34,273 nt of DNA from a virus. The stretch spans positions 1 through 34,273 of the IMG/VR virus record IMGVR_UViG_3300032607_000104; one strand, given 5' to 3'. Positions 1 through 7,469 of the stretch are shown here, one piece after another. The notes beneath the pieces were generated by a model. It was not told the DNA's origin, did no database searches, and saw nothing but the letters and a program-made list of their open reading frames with translations. The translations under genes were made by a program, and so were the position numbers. Positions within the stretch are counted from its first letter, which is position 1. Every line of letters starts with the position of its first letter.

Positions 1-82
1 AAGCGTGACAGTTGCAGGTGCAGGAATGTTGCCCCATAAAGTGAAAGATTGGGCAATACTTACAGGGTTTGAACTTGCTCAT
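1..82 (-). CDS. Cysteine-rich small protein, partial (runs off left edge)
   Basis: The reading frame opens with an ATG that overlaps the stop of the FmdB-like gene (ATGA junction) and stays open for 27 codons to the window edge. The visible peptide starts MSKFKPCKYC and contains C7-x2-C10 followed by C21, C23 and C25, with H14, H19 and H26 nearby. This suggests a small metal-binding protein. The tight stop/start overlap suggests translational coupling to the gene upstream. Family and function are not recognised, and the C-terminus is missing. Confidence 0.5.
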   Translation of the reverse strand, partial: MSKFKPCKYCPIFHFMGQHSCTCNCHA

Positions 83-249
83 TGTCCGCCCCATCCTCCG
101 CCTTTAAATTGAACTGATGGCGGTGTAAAAACTTTACTCATAGGGCTTCCGCAACGGTCGCAGTTAGGCCTGTCATTAGATTCAAAAGCAATGTGCATCT
201 CTACAACACTACTCTCACACGTATCGCATTTAAAATCATACTTGGGCAT
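79..249 (-). CDS. FmdB-type zinc-ribbon protein (56 aa)
   Basis: This short protein starts MPKYDFKCDTC and carries two Cys pairs, C8-x2-C11 and C30-x2-C33. The N-terminal Y-D/E-x-C-x2-C pattern and the 'P-x-C-x2-C-G' second knuckle are typical of FmdB/CxxC regulatory zinc ribbons, which are common in actinobacteria and their phages. The tail is Gly/Trp-rich (GGGWGG). A good Shine-Dalgarno (GGGAGG, about 7 nt upstream) supports the ATG at 249. It overlaps the end of the PD-(D/E)XK nuclease gene by 14 bp. The role is unknown; a zinc-binding regulator or adaptor is inferred. Confidence 0.75.
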   Translation of the reverse strand: MPKYDFKCDTCESSVVEMHIAFESNDRPNCDRCGSPMSKVFTPPSVQFKGGGWGGQ

Positions 250-1135
250 TCTCTACCTCCCGATATGGCTCACATCGTTTGCAACCCTTTACTGAGTCAA
301 TATTACACGCAGGTGGGCGGTTGTTGTCAACTGCCCAAGCAATGTCCAGGGCCTGATCAAACAGCTCCTTGGTAAACTCTGGGTTGTACTTGACTACGAA
401 CTCTTTATAATCTTGGTTTGCTTTAAGCTCATAGATAAAGACAATCTCATCCGGAGCAGAGGGAAGATCACCACTCTCAACCATAAGATGAGTTAGGTGA
501 AGGTAAACCTGTCCCTGAAGTTGATGCGTACGGAAAGGTGCTCGGATATTACGCCAAGCTTTCTCTAAGTCTCCGTCAGACTGTGCAAGTAAAGCCGGAG
601 CCTCAAAGCGCAGAGTTCCAGCGCCAATAGACTTAATCTCAATAAGGCAATCTTCACCTAAAGTCTTTACCCAACCGTCAGAGTGTCCGCCAATCTTATG
701 CTTATTACTCCACAGAGGGACTTCATCGTAAGTAAAGATGCCACACTCTGAGTCCTCAAAGTTTAAATCAGAAGCTAACTCCCAGTCAGAAGGACCGCAC
801 TCACTGCACTCCCACTTACCGTAAAGAACGCCCATCTCTGTAAGCCACTTCTGCCACTTAGCGTGGATAGTGTGGCCTTCATCAAAGATAGATTGCAAAC
901 GAAGGCTAGGCTTTTCTCTTATCTCTTTGTAGTTGCCACGTATAGCGTGATACTGGGCAAGGTGGCACCACTCAGGCTTGATCATGTCGGATGGGTGAAT
1001 AATATCCATGCGACGATTATCAAAAGGCTTAGACAATAGATGGCGCTCAATTGGCCCCATCAAACGAGTCTCTCGTTTATTTGCGTCTAAGTATGCTTTT
1101 AAAGAAACCGTCTTAGGTTTGCCCGTATTTGCCAT
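236..1135 (-). CDS. Cas4/RecB-like PD-(D/E)XK nuclease
   Basis: This 299-aa protein is a predicted DNA exonuclease or endonuclease acting in phage DNA recombination or processing. The PD-(D/E)XK core is visible: an EGHTIH segment at 86-91, the metal-binding D153 (GGHSDGW), E166-x-K168 (LIEIKS) and a Q-x3-Y motif (HQLQGQVYLH, about 205-214). Cysteines C57, C277, C285 and C288 have the one-early, three-late arrangement that binds an Fe-S cluster in Cas4 and AddB nucleases. It lies in an operon with recA-like and resolvase-like genes. It starts inside the end of the WhiB gene (23-bp overlap). No CRISPR is present, so a recombination role is more likely than spacer acquisition. Confidence 0.8.
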   Translation of the reverse strand: MANTGKPKTVSLKAYLDANKRETRLMGPIERHLLSKPFDNRRMDIIHPSDMIKPEWCHLAQYHAIRGNYKEIREKPSLRLQSIFDEGHTIHAKWQKWLTEMGVLYGKWECSECGPSDWELASDLNFEDSECGIFTYDEVPLWSNKHKIGGHSDGWVKTLGEDCLIEIKSIGAGTLRFEAPALLAQSDGDLEKAWRNIRAPFRTHQLQGQVYLHLTHLMVESGDLPSAPDEIVFIYELKANQDYKEFVVKYNPEFTKELFDQALDIAWAVDNNRPPACNIDSVKGCKRCEPYREVENAQV

Positions 1136-1442
1136 CCTGATCTATCCAATCGTCTAGTGTTAAACCTTGTTTTTCATACTTGCGTTTTGCTGCATTTCTT
1201 TCTCTGTGAGACATTCCCCCAAAGATTCCGTGCAACTCATCATTTATGATAGCTTCTTTAAGACATTCTTTGCGAACTGGACAAGCCGGTCGCCCGTCCT
1301 TTCCCCAACAAATTGCCTTAGCTTGCGTAGCTATCGGTTTATATAAAGCCTTATCTCTTGGGGGAAAAAAGATTTCGGTGTCTTCTCCTCGGCATTTAGC
1401 CAAGTATCTCCAAGCCCAAGTGGGCTCGTCATCATGTTCCAT
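1113..1442 (-). CDS. whiB: WhiB-family Fe-S transcription factor (atypical Cys spacing)
   Basis: This 109-aa protein has the WhiB signature: the first Cys in the context KCRGEDTEIFFPP (C17), then C45, C54 and C60, and the Gly-rich turn GIFGG at 72-76 followed by a basic HRERNAAKRKY segment. WhiB proteins bind a 4Fe-4S cluster and act on the host sigma factor and RNA polymerase. Two oddities are visible. The usual C-x2-C is expanded to C45-x8-C54, and the canonical GVWGG turn is GIFGG. The SD TAGGAG lies 8 nt before the ATG, directly after the stop of the preceding gene. A second, canonical WhiB is at 11242-11496. Confidence 0.87.
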   Translation of the reverse strand: MEHDDEPTWAWRYLAKCRGEDTEIFFPPRDKALYKPIATQAKAICWGKDGRPACPVRKECLKEAIINDELHGIFGGMSHRERNAAKRKYEKQGLTLDDWIDQDGKYGQT

Positions 1443-1760
1443 TTAGTCACTCCTAAGTGCGTTACGAAGTTCAAAGAAATCCTCCTCTCCCAAAACTACG
1501 TAGTTCTCACCGTCAAGATGAAGACCTAACACCGGTATACGACTATCAAGGATAGCTTCGGTAGTAATCTTCTTAAGAACTTCTGATTTAATGGTTACTG
1601 ATTTCTTTCCAGTCCATTTGTGCTCAATCAAAAGATCATCACTCCGTACATCCCCTTTACGTGACCAGAACGCACCCGATGCAGCTGAGCGCTTACCGTC
1701 CACCAATTTCTCTAAACGCTTCTCATGCTTTAGAGATTGTTTCTGTCCCTCACTCTTCAT
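1443..1760 (-). CDS. Holliday-junction-resolvase-like PD-(D/E)XK nuclease
   Basis: This 105-aa protein shows a compact nuclease core: a basic N-terminus (KHEKRLEKLVDGKR), SGAFWSRKGDV with D37, and LLIEHKWT with E46-x-K48, followed by an alpha-helical half. The D...ExK arrangement and small size match archaeal Hjc-like and phage resolvase-like nucleases, which cut branched DNA during recombination and packaging. It overlaps the recA-like gene by 11 bp and abuts whiB. The context (recombinase, Cas4-like nuclease, polymerase) supports a role in phage recombination. Substrate specificity cannot be read from the sequence. Confidence 0.68.
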   Translation of the reverse strand: MKSEGQKQSLKHEKRLEKLVDGKRSAASGAFWSRKGDVRSDDLLIEHKWTGKKSVTIKSEVLKKITTEAILDSRIPVLGLHLDGENYVVLGEEDFFELRNALRSD

Positions 1761-2799
1761 CGAGGGCCAAAATCGGTTGAGCTTTGATAGTGCTCATTAC
1801 CGCTTTACTTAACTCTTCTCGCAACTCAATCTCTTCTCTAAGAGAATCAATAAGAGCCTGAGCTCCTTGCCACTTACGATCACCGTAGTACATCCAGCCA
1901 CCACGTCGTTCTACAATCCCGTTAAGGATAGACAAAGCAACAATTTCTTTACCGGTGTCATAGCCACCAGCATCGATTGCACCACCGTCTGCAAAGTAGA
2001 AATCTAGGTACGCAGTCTGCTGAGGTGGGAAGGTCTTGTTCTTAATTGTGCGAACACGAATAGTCTGTCCTACTCGACGCTTGCTTTCACCGGTACCAAC
2101 CTCTACCCAGTCATCACGCTTTACTTCACACCGCACGCTGTACGCATAGTCCTTACCTAATCCACCAGGAGTGGTTCTAGGATCTCCATGCATAACGCCA
2201 ATCTTCATACGGTACTGATTAATCATAATTCCTAGTACTGGTCGTTCTGATTCGATAAGGTCTCGTTTGGTAGCTGACGCCACTTTTCTAAAGAACTTAT
2301 TGGTAATAAGTGCGCCACGACCCACAGTAAATTCTTCCATGTGTTTTTGATCTTCTGCGCTAGGAACAAGGGCAGGAAGAGAGTCGACAACGACCATGTC
2401 CACAGCCTTGCTCTCCATAAATTGAATAACCGAGTCAAATGCATCCTCCATACTATTAGTTTCTACAAGTAGTACACGACTATTATCTACTCCGCAAAGT
2501 TCTGCGTACTTAGAGTCAAAGTCTTCTGCAGCAATCCATACCGCAGTAAAATCTGGATTAAGTTGTTGATTAGCAGCAATTGTTCTTAAAGCAATTGCAG
2601 TCTTTCCGTGGGAAGCTTCTCCAACTAATTCAACCCAACGATTCATAGGCCACCCACCACCAAGTACAACATCTAGTGTAAGAGAGCCTGAAGTAATGCG
2701 TTGAGAAAGACGTGCTTCACCAGCTAAAATAACTGTGTTTGCACCTAGCTTCTTATTAATACCGGCTGCAATCTTTAGAGCTTCTGCGCTTAATGACAT
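1750..2799 (-). CDS. RecA/UvsX-like recombinase
   Basis: This 349-aa protein is an ATP-dependent strand-exchange recombinase. Walker A is GEASHGKT (60-67), the probable catalytic glutamate is E92 (AAEDFD), Walker B is MVVVDS (135-140), and the segment about 198-216 (MKIGV...TTPGG) corresponds to DNA-binding loop L2. It is about the length of bacterial RecA. The ATG overlaps the stop of the next-upstream gene in a TAATG junction. It probably nucleates on ssDNA coated by the SSB-like protein encoded at 5651-6352, to drive recombination-dependent replication and repair. Confidence 0.92.
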   Translation of the reverse strand: MSLSAEALKIAAGINKKLGANTVILAGEARLSQRITSGSLTLDVVLGGGWPMNRWVELVGEASHGKTAIALRTIAANQQLNPDFTAVWIAAEDFDSKYAELCGVDNSRVLLVETNSMEDAFDSVIQFMESKAVDMVVVDSLPALVPSAEDQKHMEEFTVGRGALITNKFFRKVASATKRDLIESERPVLGIMINQYRMKIGVMHGDPRTTPGGLGKDYAYSVRCEVKRDDWVEVGTGESKRRVGQTIRVRTIKNKTFPPQQTAYLDFYFADGGAIDAGGYDTGKEIVALSILNGIVERRGGWMYYGDRKWQGAQALIDSLREEIELREELSKAVMSTIKAQPILALDEE

Positions 2800-3185
2800 T
2801 ATCCAAGCCTATCTACGATTACGGTTGGGTTAAATCCCCCGCCTTGTGACGGTTGCTTAGCTGCAATTGGTGTGCCACCTTGTCCGGTGCCACCTACGCC
2901 TGTTCCAGCTTGAACAATTGGATACCCGCAATCATAGCAACGTTTACGTTGAGTGCCAACTGGGGCCATGTAGTTGCCGGACATACATCCTGGACAATTT
3001 TCTGGGTTTCTAGCACTTTGAGCACGAGTAACTAATTGATCTTGGTTAGGGTCGTATGAAACTTGAACGTTAGGAGTCTGTTGTGGAGCACGGTACACAT
3101 TACCGGGCGGTAGTTGCGTAGGTGGAGTAGCCGATGCAGGCGCTGCAGTGCCTAATTTATTTGCCCACCAGTTGCTATTACTCAT
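2799..3185 (-). CDS. Proline/Gln-rich protein with a zinc ribbon, unknown function
   Basis: This 128-aa protein has a low-complexity first half rich in Pro, Gln, Ala and Asn. A four-cysteine zinc ribbon follows (C64-x2-C67 and C83-x2-C86, in NCPGC and RCYDCG), and then a Gly-rich tail. The family is not recognised. It sits between the recA-like gene and a hypothetical gene downstream of polA, with 1-bp and 8-bp overlaps, so it belongs to the replication/recombination operon. A protein-protein or nucleic-acid adaptor is plausible but only inferred. Confidence 0.7.
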   Translation of the reverse strand: MSNSNWWANKLGTAAPASATPPTQLPPGNVYRAPQQTPNVQVSYDPNQDQLVTRAQSARNPENCPGCMSGNYMAPVGTQRKRCYDCGYPIVQAGTGVGGTGQGGTPIAAKQPSQGGGFNPTVIVDRLG

Positions 3186-3597
3186 TATCCATACCTACTC
3201 TCGACTCGATTAACCCAATATTTTTTAAAGTTGAAACACAAGAGACAGAAGAAGCCAAAGCAACCATCTTAAATAAGTCGCTTAAAACAGATAGTCCGTC
3301 TACAGGTAGTTCTTCAGGAAGTTCATTGTCTAAAGTATACGCGGCAGTTGCAATTTTAGCCAGGATCTCAGAGTGAGCGTCAATAAAAGGCAACAAGCCA
3401 GCAATATTGCTTAACCTAAGTTCATGCGCATCCTCTTCCATATCAGCTACTTCATCTGAAATTGGAGGTAGACCCATCATCTCTGCAATACCCTCTGTTG
3501 GGGTAAGCATTGTGTCGTAAACAATTTGACGCATAAGAACACTAAGAGGGACTTGAGTAACGCTAACAGCTTTTTTCTTACGTTTCCAAAACCTCAT
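3178..3597 (-). CDS. Hypothetical protein (139 aa)
   Basis: The protein begins with a strongly basic stretch (MRFWKRKKKAVSV) and is otherwise acidic and helical, with segments such as DEVADMEEDAHELRLS and DNELPEELPVDG. No motif is recognised. Its ATG overlaps the polA stop (ATGA), and its end overlaps the zinc-ribbon gene by 8 bp, so it is translated with the polymerase operon. The basic N-terminus is not followed by a hydrophobic segment, so it is not a signal peptide. Confidence 0.65.
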   Translation of the reverse strand: MRFWKRKKKAVSVTQVPLSVLMRQIVYDTMLTPTEGIAEMMGLPPISDEVADMEEDAHELRLSNIAGLLPFIDAHSEILAKIATAAYTLDNELPEELPVDGLSVLSDLFKMVALASSVSCVSTLKNIGLIESRVGMDNE

Positions 3598-5570
3598 TTA
3601 GCCTCTCCCCACCGTTTAACAATTGTAATGTCTGCAATCATAGGTACGTTTAATGCTTTGATATCTTCCATAGCTAAACGAATCTGTTCGGCAGTTTCTT
3701 CAGCAATCTCAGTTGGCGTAACCGTAACAAGTTCATCGTGAACCGTTAAAATTAAAGACGCCCTGTCTGGGATCATTTTGTTAGCCCTAATCATAGCAAG
3801 CTTAATGAGGTCTGCTGCCGACCCCTGGATAACTGTATTAAAGGCCTGACGTTCTGCTCTAGAACGTTTCCAGACCTCGTTAGATCTTAGATCGGGTAGG
3901 TAGCGACGTCGCTTTAGAAGGGTACTTGCGTAAGGAATAGGTGCCTGCCTACGGCTTTCCCCCACAACTTGCTTCTTATACTTTGCAACTGCCGGAAACT
4001 TACGAATAAACTCGTCTAACAACTCTCTAGCCTCAGATAAAGAACAACCAATTGATTCAGAGATCTTGTCTGGACCCACACCGTATGCAAGGGAAAGCAC
4101 AAGTACTTTTCCAGCTTTACGATCTACGCCCATAGTATTACCTATAGTTGTATAGATATCCTCACCGTTTAAGTAAGCACCGCACATAATTCGATCTTGG
4201 CTAAAGGAAGCAATAACTCTAGGTTCAATCTGGCTGTAGTCAGCAACTACTAACGAGTGACCTTCTGGCGCTACAAAAAGATTACGAATAGCTTTTCCGT
4301 TGGTTGTATGTGGAGCAGGAACATTCTGCAAATTAGGGTTACGACTAGAAAACCTACCGGTCTCTGCCCCATACTGAACAAAGTCAGTGTGGATGCGTCC
4401 CTTAAACATAATGCTCTTCTTTGCCATAACCTTTGATTTACCCAGAAGAGTTCTAGTTATATCTCCGCCTAGATAAGGAATCACATAGGTAGTTAAAAGT
4501 TTATTAAGGTCAGAGTATTCGATAAGAGCATCTACCAACATATCTTTTCCTGCGTACGCTTGTAGAGCGGGCTCTGCTACTGAGTAGTCAGCTACAGAAG
4601 ACGCTTGCCCCTCGTCGGCACGCTTTTGTCCAGCAGGAGTAAGAACCTTAGGACGTAAACCACGTCCCCCATCTTTCTTTGGAGAGTACAACAATCGTTG
4701 TTTTTCTGGAACAGAGTTAATGTTAAAGGCTTTACCGGAAAGACGATAGATGGTTGCCTTGCAAGTCTCTAGTTGAACATCAAGGTTAGCTTTAAGCTTC
4801 TCTAACTCTTTAACATCAATGTCTGCGCCACGAAGCTCCATACGACAGATAACCTCTAACACATCCATCTCAAGGTTAAAGATCCCCCGAAGACCATCAG
4901 TGTCTAGATTTGTGGAATAGCGTTGGTACAACTTCCAAGTCCACTCAGCATCTAAAGCAGCATAAGTAGCAACCTCATCAAAGCTGTGCGTCTCTACTGC
5001 CTTACCTACACCCTTAACCATCTCGTACCCAAACTCGCGCTTTAGACAATCATCAAGACCTAGATCATTGCGGTTCTGATTGTTTAGTATAAACGCGGCA
5101 TTTAGAGTACAAAAATATTTTGGTAGGGGTAGTTTCCCAATGTATTTAGTAACGCTTTGTAAATCAAATTTAAGGTTGTGACCAATCTTTACTTGATCAC
5201 TGTGAAGCAAAGTCTTTAAAGATTTAAATACTTCTCCCGCAGTTAGTTGCTCTGGAGCTGGTCCAAAGACACGCGTAGCTTTACGTTCATCTTTACTGTA
5301 GTCAGAGTCGCGCAACTCCATGCCTTTAGAGACGCGAACAACTGAAGAAGGAAGCAAAGGATAATCAGTTTTAATGTACTTGCCGTTAGGGTGGTCCATA
5401 GGTATTACATCTATACGTCCGTGAGTTGCTAAAGCAATCCAAGTAACAGTGTTCTGACGTGGATCCCCGCGATGGTTTCCAACGGTTTCTACGTCAAAGC
5501 AAAACGCATCTACTTTGCTGTAGGCGTCAACAAGTTCATCAAGTTGTTTTTGGGTAGTAACAATATTCAT
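3594..5570 (-). CDS. polA: Family A DNA polymerase with 3'-5' proofreading domain
   Basis: This replicative polymerase has 658 aa from the chosen start. Exo motifs are D26-x-E28 (FDVETVG), GHNLKFDLQS and YAALDAEWTWKLY. Polymerase motifs are A, VVADYSQIEPR (about residue 442); B, RKAGKVLVLSLAYG (about 485); and C, TVHDELV (about 610). There is no 5'-3' exonuclease domain, as in phage T7-type polymerases. The ATG at 5570 is preferred because AAGGAG lies 5 nt upstream. An in-frame ATG at 5603 falls at the edge of the hairpin at 5591-5636. The upstream gene encodes a likely SSB, so the two form a replication pair. Confidence 0.95.
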   Translation of the reverse strand: MNIVTTQKQLDELVDAYSKVDAFCFDVETVGNHRGDPRQNTVTWIALATHGRIDVIPMDHPNGKYIKTDYPLLPSSVVRVSKGMELRDSDYSKDERKATRVFGPAPEQLTAGEVFKSLKTLLHSDQVKIGHNLKFDLQSVTKYIGKLPLPKYFCTLNAAFILNNQNRNDLGLDDCLKREFGYEMVKGVGKAVETHSFDEVATYAALDAEWTWKLYQRYSTNLDTDGLRGIFNLEMDVLEVICRMELRGADIDVKELEKLKANLDVQLETCKATIYRLSGKAFNINSVPEKQRLLYSPKKDGGRGLRPKVLTPAGQKRADEGQASSVADYSVAEPALQAYAGKDMLVDALIEYSDLNKLLTTYVIPYLGGDITRTLLGKSKVMAKKSIMFKGRIHTDFVQYGAETGRFSSRNPNLQNVPAPHTTNGKAIRNLFVAPEGHSLVVADYSQIEPRVIASFSQDRIMCGAYLNGEDIYTTIGNTMGVDRKAGKVLVLSLAYGVGPDKISESIGCSLSEARELLDEFIRKFPAVAKYKKQVVGESRRQAPIPYASTLLKRRRYLPDLRSNEVWKRSRAERQAFNTVIQGSAADLIKLAMIRANKMIPDRASLILTVHDELVTVTPTEIAEETAEQIRLAMEDIKALNVPMIADITIVKRWGEAK

Positions 5571-5590
5571 AGCGCTCCTTGATTGAGTGG

Positions 5591-5636
5591 GCTGGGGGCT
5601 CATTAGAGAAAGGAGACAAGAGACTGAGCCCCCAGC
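5591..5636 (-). promoter_or_regulatory. Perfect 12-bp stem-loop in the polA leader
   Basis: GCTGGGGGCTCA and TGAGCCCCCAGC form a perfect 12-bp stem around a 22-nt pyrimidine-rich loop, in the 80-bp gap between the SSB-like gene and polA. No U-tract follows the stem, so it is not a standard intrinsic terminator. The loop on the transcript contains CTCCTT, the exact complement of the polA Shine-Dalgarno AAGGAG about 30 nt downstream. A pseudoknot that hides the ribosome site is therefore possible (inference). RNA processing or transcript stabilisation is an alternative. Confidence 0.65.
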
Positions 5637-5650
5637 ACGATTATTTGAGG

Positions 5651-6352
5651 TTAGTTACCTGATGCAATTTCACGAGCAATTTCAGCAAGTTCAGCTTTGG
5701 TAGATGTGTGTAACGCATCTGCTCCAAGTGGCTTCATTGTTTTGATTAACTCTGAGGCTGCAACAGGGTCAATACCCCAATCCTCAGCAAGGTCACGCTC
5801 TTTTACTGGTGTAACTGCGTATGCCGTTTTTGTACCGGTGCCAGACTTGCTGACTGCCCAGTAGATGTCGGGACGATTAAGTGGGCCAGTTTTCTTGTCA
5901 GAATCAAGCTTCTCAAGTTGTCCGCATAGACGAACTCCAACAACCATCAATTGAAGTTGTGGATCTTCGTCAGAAAGGTTAAGGACAGTAAACGCAAACT
6001 TTTGGTCTGGCTTACTACCTACAGCAACTAGCGGGTCACCCTCGCCAATGCTAATGAATGATTTCTTACCAGGACGGTTTACCCAGTGCTGCATAAAGGA
6101 CATTGGCTCATTACCAATGAACTTAATTAGTTGGACATCTTCGTCAAATCGGAAATCAGTTGCGAAGGTTTTGTTGGACTTTGCTACAGCTTTCTTAGCC
6201 GCTGCCCAACCTGTTTGAATTACTGAAGAACGCTCAGGAACTTCTGTTTCGTCTTCAGTCTGAAAGATCTCTTCGAGAACTTCAGTTGTTGGTGTATCGA
6301 CTACATAAGAGTCGACGTTAGGTGTTTCGGTTGTTTCAATACGGATACCCAT
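5651..6352 (-). CDS. Probable single-stranded-DNA-binding protein
   Basis: This 233-aa protein has an acidic N-terminus (ETTETPNVD...EEIFQTEDETEVPE) and a beta-rich core. The core begins DVQLIKFIGNEPMSFMQHWVNRPGKKSF and continues to VAVGSKPDQKFAFTVLNL and QLMVVGVRLCGQL. The 'IKF..-x-P-x-x-x-x-HW' pattern is the kind seen in phage SSB-like proteins of actinobacterial phages. The C-terminal third looks helical (AASELIKTMKPLG). It lies immediately upstream of polA. SD AAAGGAG lies 9 nt before the ATG. The assignment rests on pattern and context, not on a decisive catalytic motif. Confidence 0.55.
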   Translation of the reverse strand: MGIRIETTETPNVDSYVVDTPTTEVLEEIFQTEDETEVPERSSVIQTGWAAAKKAVAKSNKTFATDFRFDEDVQLIKFIGNEPMSFMQHWVNRPGKKSFISIGEGDPLVAVGSKPDQKFAFTVLNLSDEDPQLQLMVVGVRLCGQLEKLDSDKKTGPLNRPDIYWAVSKSGTGTKTAYAVTPVKERDLAEDWGIDPVAASELIKTMKPLGADALHTSTKAELAEIAREIASGN

Positions 6353-6397
6353 TTGGGTATCTCCTTTCGGTCAATGGATCATTGGTTGATGGTCATA

Positions 6398-6865
6398 TTA
6401 AGTTGTTTCTTGCGTGTGAATCTTAGTCCATTTCTCCATCAATTCAATTGATAGATCGTGATGTCGATTCCAATCAACCCGAGGTGCCTCAAGAAGTCCT
6501 CTAGATTGAAAGCTTTCGATAGTTGCTTCAACAATTGCTTTGCTGTACATCCGCCATCCAGGCTTCTTTACACCTTTAACAATCATTGACTTCAGGCGAT
6601 AGGGTGCACGCGGTATATAACCTTTTCGTTCCCAAAGCCTCAAAGTAACTAACGGTCTGCCTAATGCAATAGCCATAGCTCCTGCACTAAACAATTCTAT
6701 CACCTTACCGTTTGGTAATGCTTTGACTTGAGGGTCAACATTCCAAGCGTTTGGTGTAGAAACTTTACGGGGTTTTACATTTGGATCTGGTTTACGACGT
6801 TTGCGTTTTGAACCAGGATAGTAATCATCCAGGCTCTTAAACAGTTTGTCAACTTCGTCGTTCAT
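6398..6865 (-). CDS. MerR/excisionase-type HTH DNA-binding protein
   Basis: With the ATG at 6865 the protein is 155 aa. A lysine/arginine-rich N-terminus (SKRKRRKPDPNVKPRK, 19-34) precedes a MerR-like winged helix (FSAGAMAIALGRPLVTLRLWERKGYIPRAPYR, about 59-90) and a helical C-terminus. The start at 6865 has a GGGTAGG ribosome site and leaves a 7-bp gap; the longer in-frame start would overlap the upstream gene by 56 bp. It is the second gene after promoter P2 and precedes the SSB-like and polA genes. A regulator or DNA-architecture role is inferred. Confidence 0.7.
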   Translation of the reverse strand: MNDEVDKLFKSLDDYYPGSKRKRRKPDPNVKPRKVSTPNAWNVDPQVKALPNGKVIELFSAGAMAIALGRPLVTLRLWERKGYIPRAPYRLKSMIVKGVKKPGWRMYSKAIVEATIESFQSRGLLEAPRVDWNRHHDLSIELMEKWTKIHTQETT

Positions 6866-6872
6866 ACCTACC

Positions 6873-7307
6873 CTAAGATTTAGAAGGAATAAAAGCCCAG
6901 ATAATTTTCTTAGGGAACATTGAGTCAATGTCCTCTTCAGTTAACAGACCCTCATAAAGACAGGCCATAACTTGATCTTCGTTTAATACTGGTTCCCAAG
7001 TATAGCAACGCTCTGCTAATCCTTTTACGCCAAGGATACGAGTAGCTTCAGCTGAATCTAAAGATTGAGATACTTTACGTTGACGCTGTAAAGAACGATA
7101 ACCGTCTACTTCTTGCTCTAACGGATACCAGAGGTTTCCTTTATCGTCCGCCTCTCCTTCTTCATCTACAAGATTAGAAAGAAAAGTTTTAAGTAGGGTT
7201 TGTTCTTTAGTAAGATCGTCAACTTGACGCTTAATAGTAATAAATTGTTGTACTTTGCTTAGTACAGAACTTACCGGTGGTTTATCCGGTGGAATAACGT
7301 TTGGCAT
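6873..7307 (-). CDS. Hypothetical protein, first gene after promoter P2 (144 aa)
   Basis: The family is not recognised. Residues about 14-48 (SKVQQFITIKRQVDDLTKEQTLLKTFLS) look like a coiled coil. The remainder is acidic, with several Trp (NLWYPLE, TWEPVL, IIWAFIP). A very strong Shine-Dalgarno (AAAGGAGG) lies 8 nt before the ATG, and predicted promoter P2 is about 20 nt further upstream, so this gene leads the SSB/polymerase/recombinase operon. Small coiled-coil proteins in this position are common in phage replication operons, but nothing more specific can be said. Confidence 0.65.
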   Translation of the reverse strand: MPNVIPPDKPPVSSVLSKVQQFITIKRQVDDLTKEQTLLKTFLSNLVDEEGEADDKGNLWYPLEQEVDGYRSLQRQRKVSQSLDSAEATRILGVKGLAERCYTWEPVLNEDQVMACLYEGLLTEEDIDSMFPKKIIWAFIPSKS

Positions 7308-7329
7308 GTGGTGCCTCCTTTAGAAGCAT

Positions 7330-7357
7330 CCTATAGCACGCCACTGACAAAGTGCAA
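7330..7357 (-). promoter_or_regulatory. Predicted sigma70-type promoter P2
   Basis: On the minus strand: -35 TTGCAC (7357-7352), 16-bp spacer, -10 TATAGG (7335-7330). The spacer shares TTTGTCAGTGGC and then TGC with promoter P1, 140 bp upstream. The start of transcription would fall near 7323, leaving a short leader with the AAAGGAGG ribosome site of the gene starting at 7307. The near-identical spacer implies an operator or a duplicated element rather than chance. Confidence 0.65.
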
Positions 7358-7372
7358 ATCTGAGATAAAAAT

Positions 7373-7463
7373 CAAAAGGCTCCACAGCCCAATGCGATTT
7401 CACGTGACTGATGGTAAAAATACGCTGCGATACTGCTGCATGCAAAAGCGGTGCTGTGGAGCT
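7373..7463 (-). ncRNA. Candidate small structured RNA with a 10-bp closing stem
   Basis: GCTCCACAGC (7462-7453) pairs perfectly with GCTGTGGAGC (7388-7379), and CTTTTG and a second run of five T follow on the transcript. The 5' arm begins where promoter P1 should start transcription (7 nt after its -10). The 64-nt interior contains the 8-mer palindromes TGCATGCA and TCACGTGA and the repeated word ATCGCA. No open reading frame of note lies here. A tRNA is excluded because there is no T-arm. The promoter/closed-stem/U-run order fits a roughly 90-nt phage small RNA; this is inference without homology. Confidence 0.4.
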
Positions 7464-7469
7464 GCGTTA

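Noticed and set aside
236-1135. CRISPR-associated Cas4
   Set aside because: The nuclease resembles Cas4, but no repeats, cas1 or cas2 are present; recombination context explains it better.
5571-5603. Longer polA start at ATG 5603
   Set aside because: It has no ribosome site and lies at the edge of the 12-bp hairpin; the ATG at 5570 has AAGGAG at ideal distance.
5591-5636. Intrinsic terminator before polA
   Set aside because: The stem is strong, but the loop is 22 nt and no U-run follows.
6353-6397. Promoter in the gap before the SSB-like gene
   Set aside because: TAATAT is present but no -35 lies at workable spacing; the gap also contains a weak CAATG/CATTG inverted repeat without clear meaning.
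7379-7462. tRNA at the 10-bp stem between P1 and P2
   Set aside because: The stem could mimic an acceptor stem and the length fits a long-variable-arm tRNA, but no T-arm or TTC loop is present.
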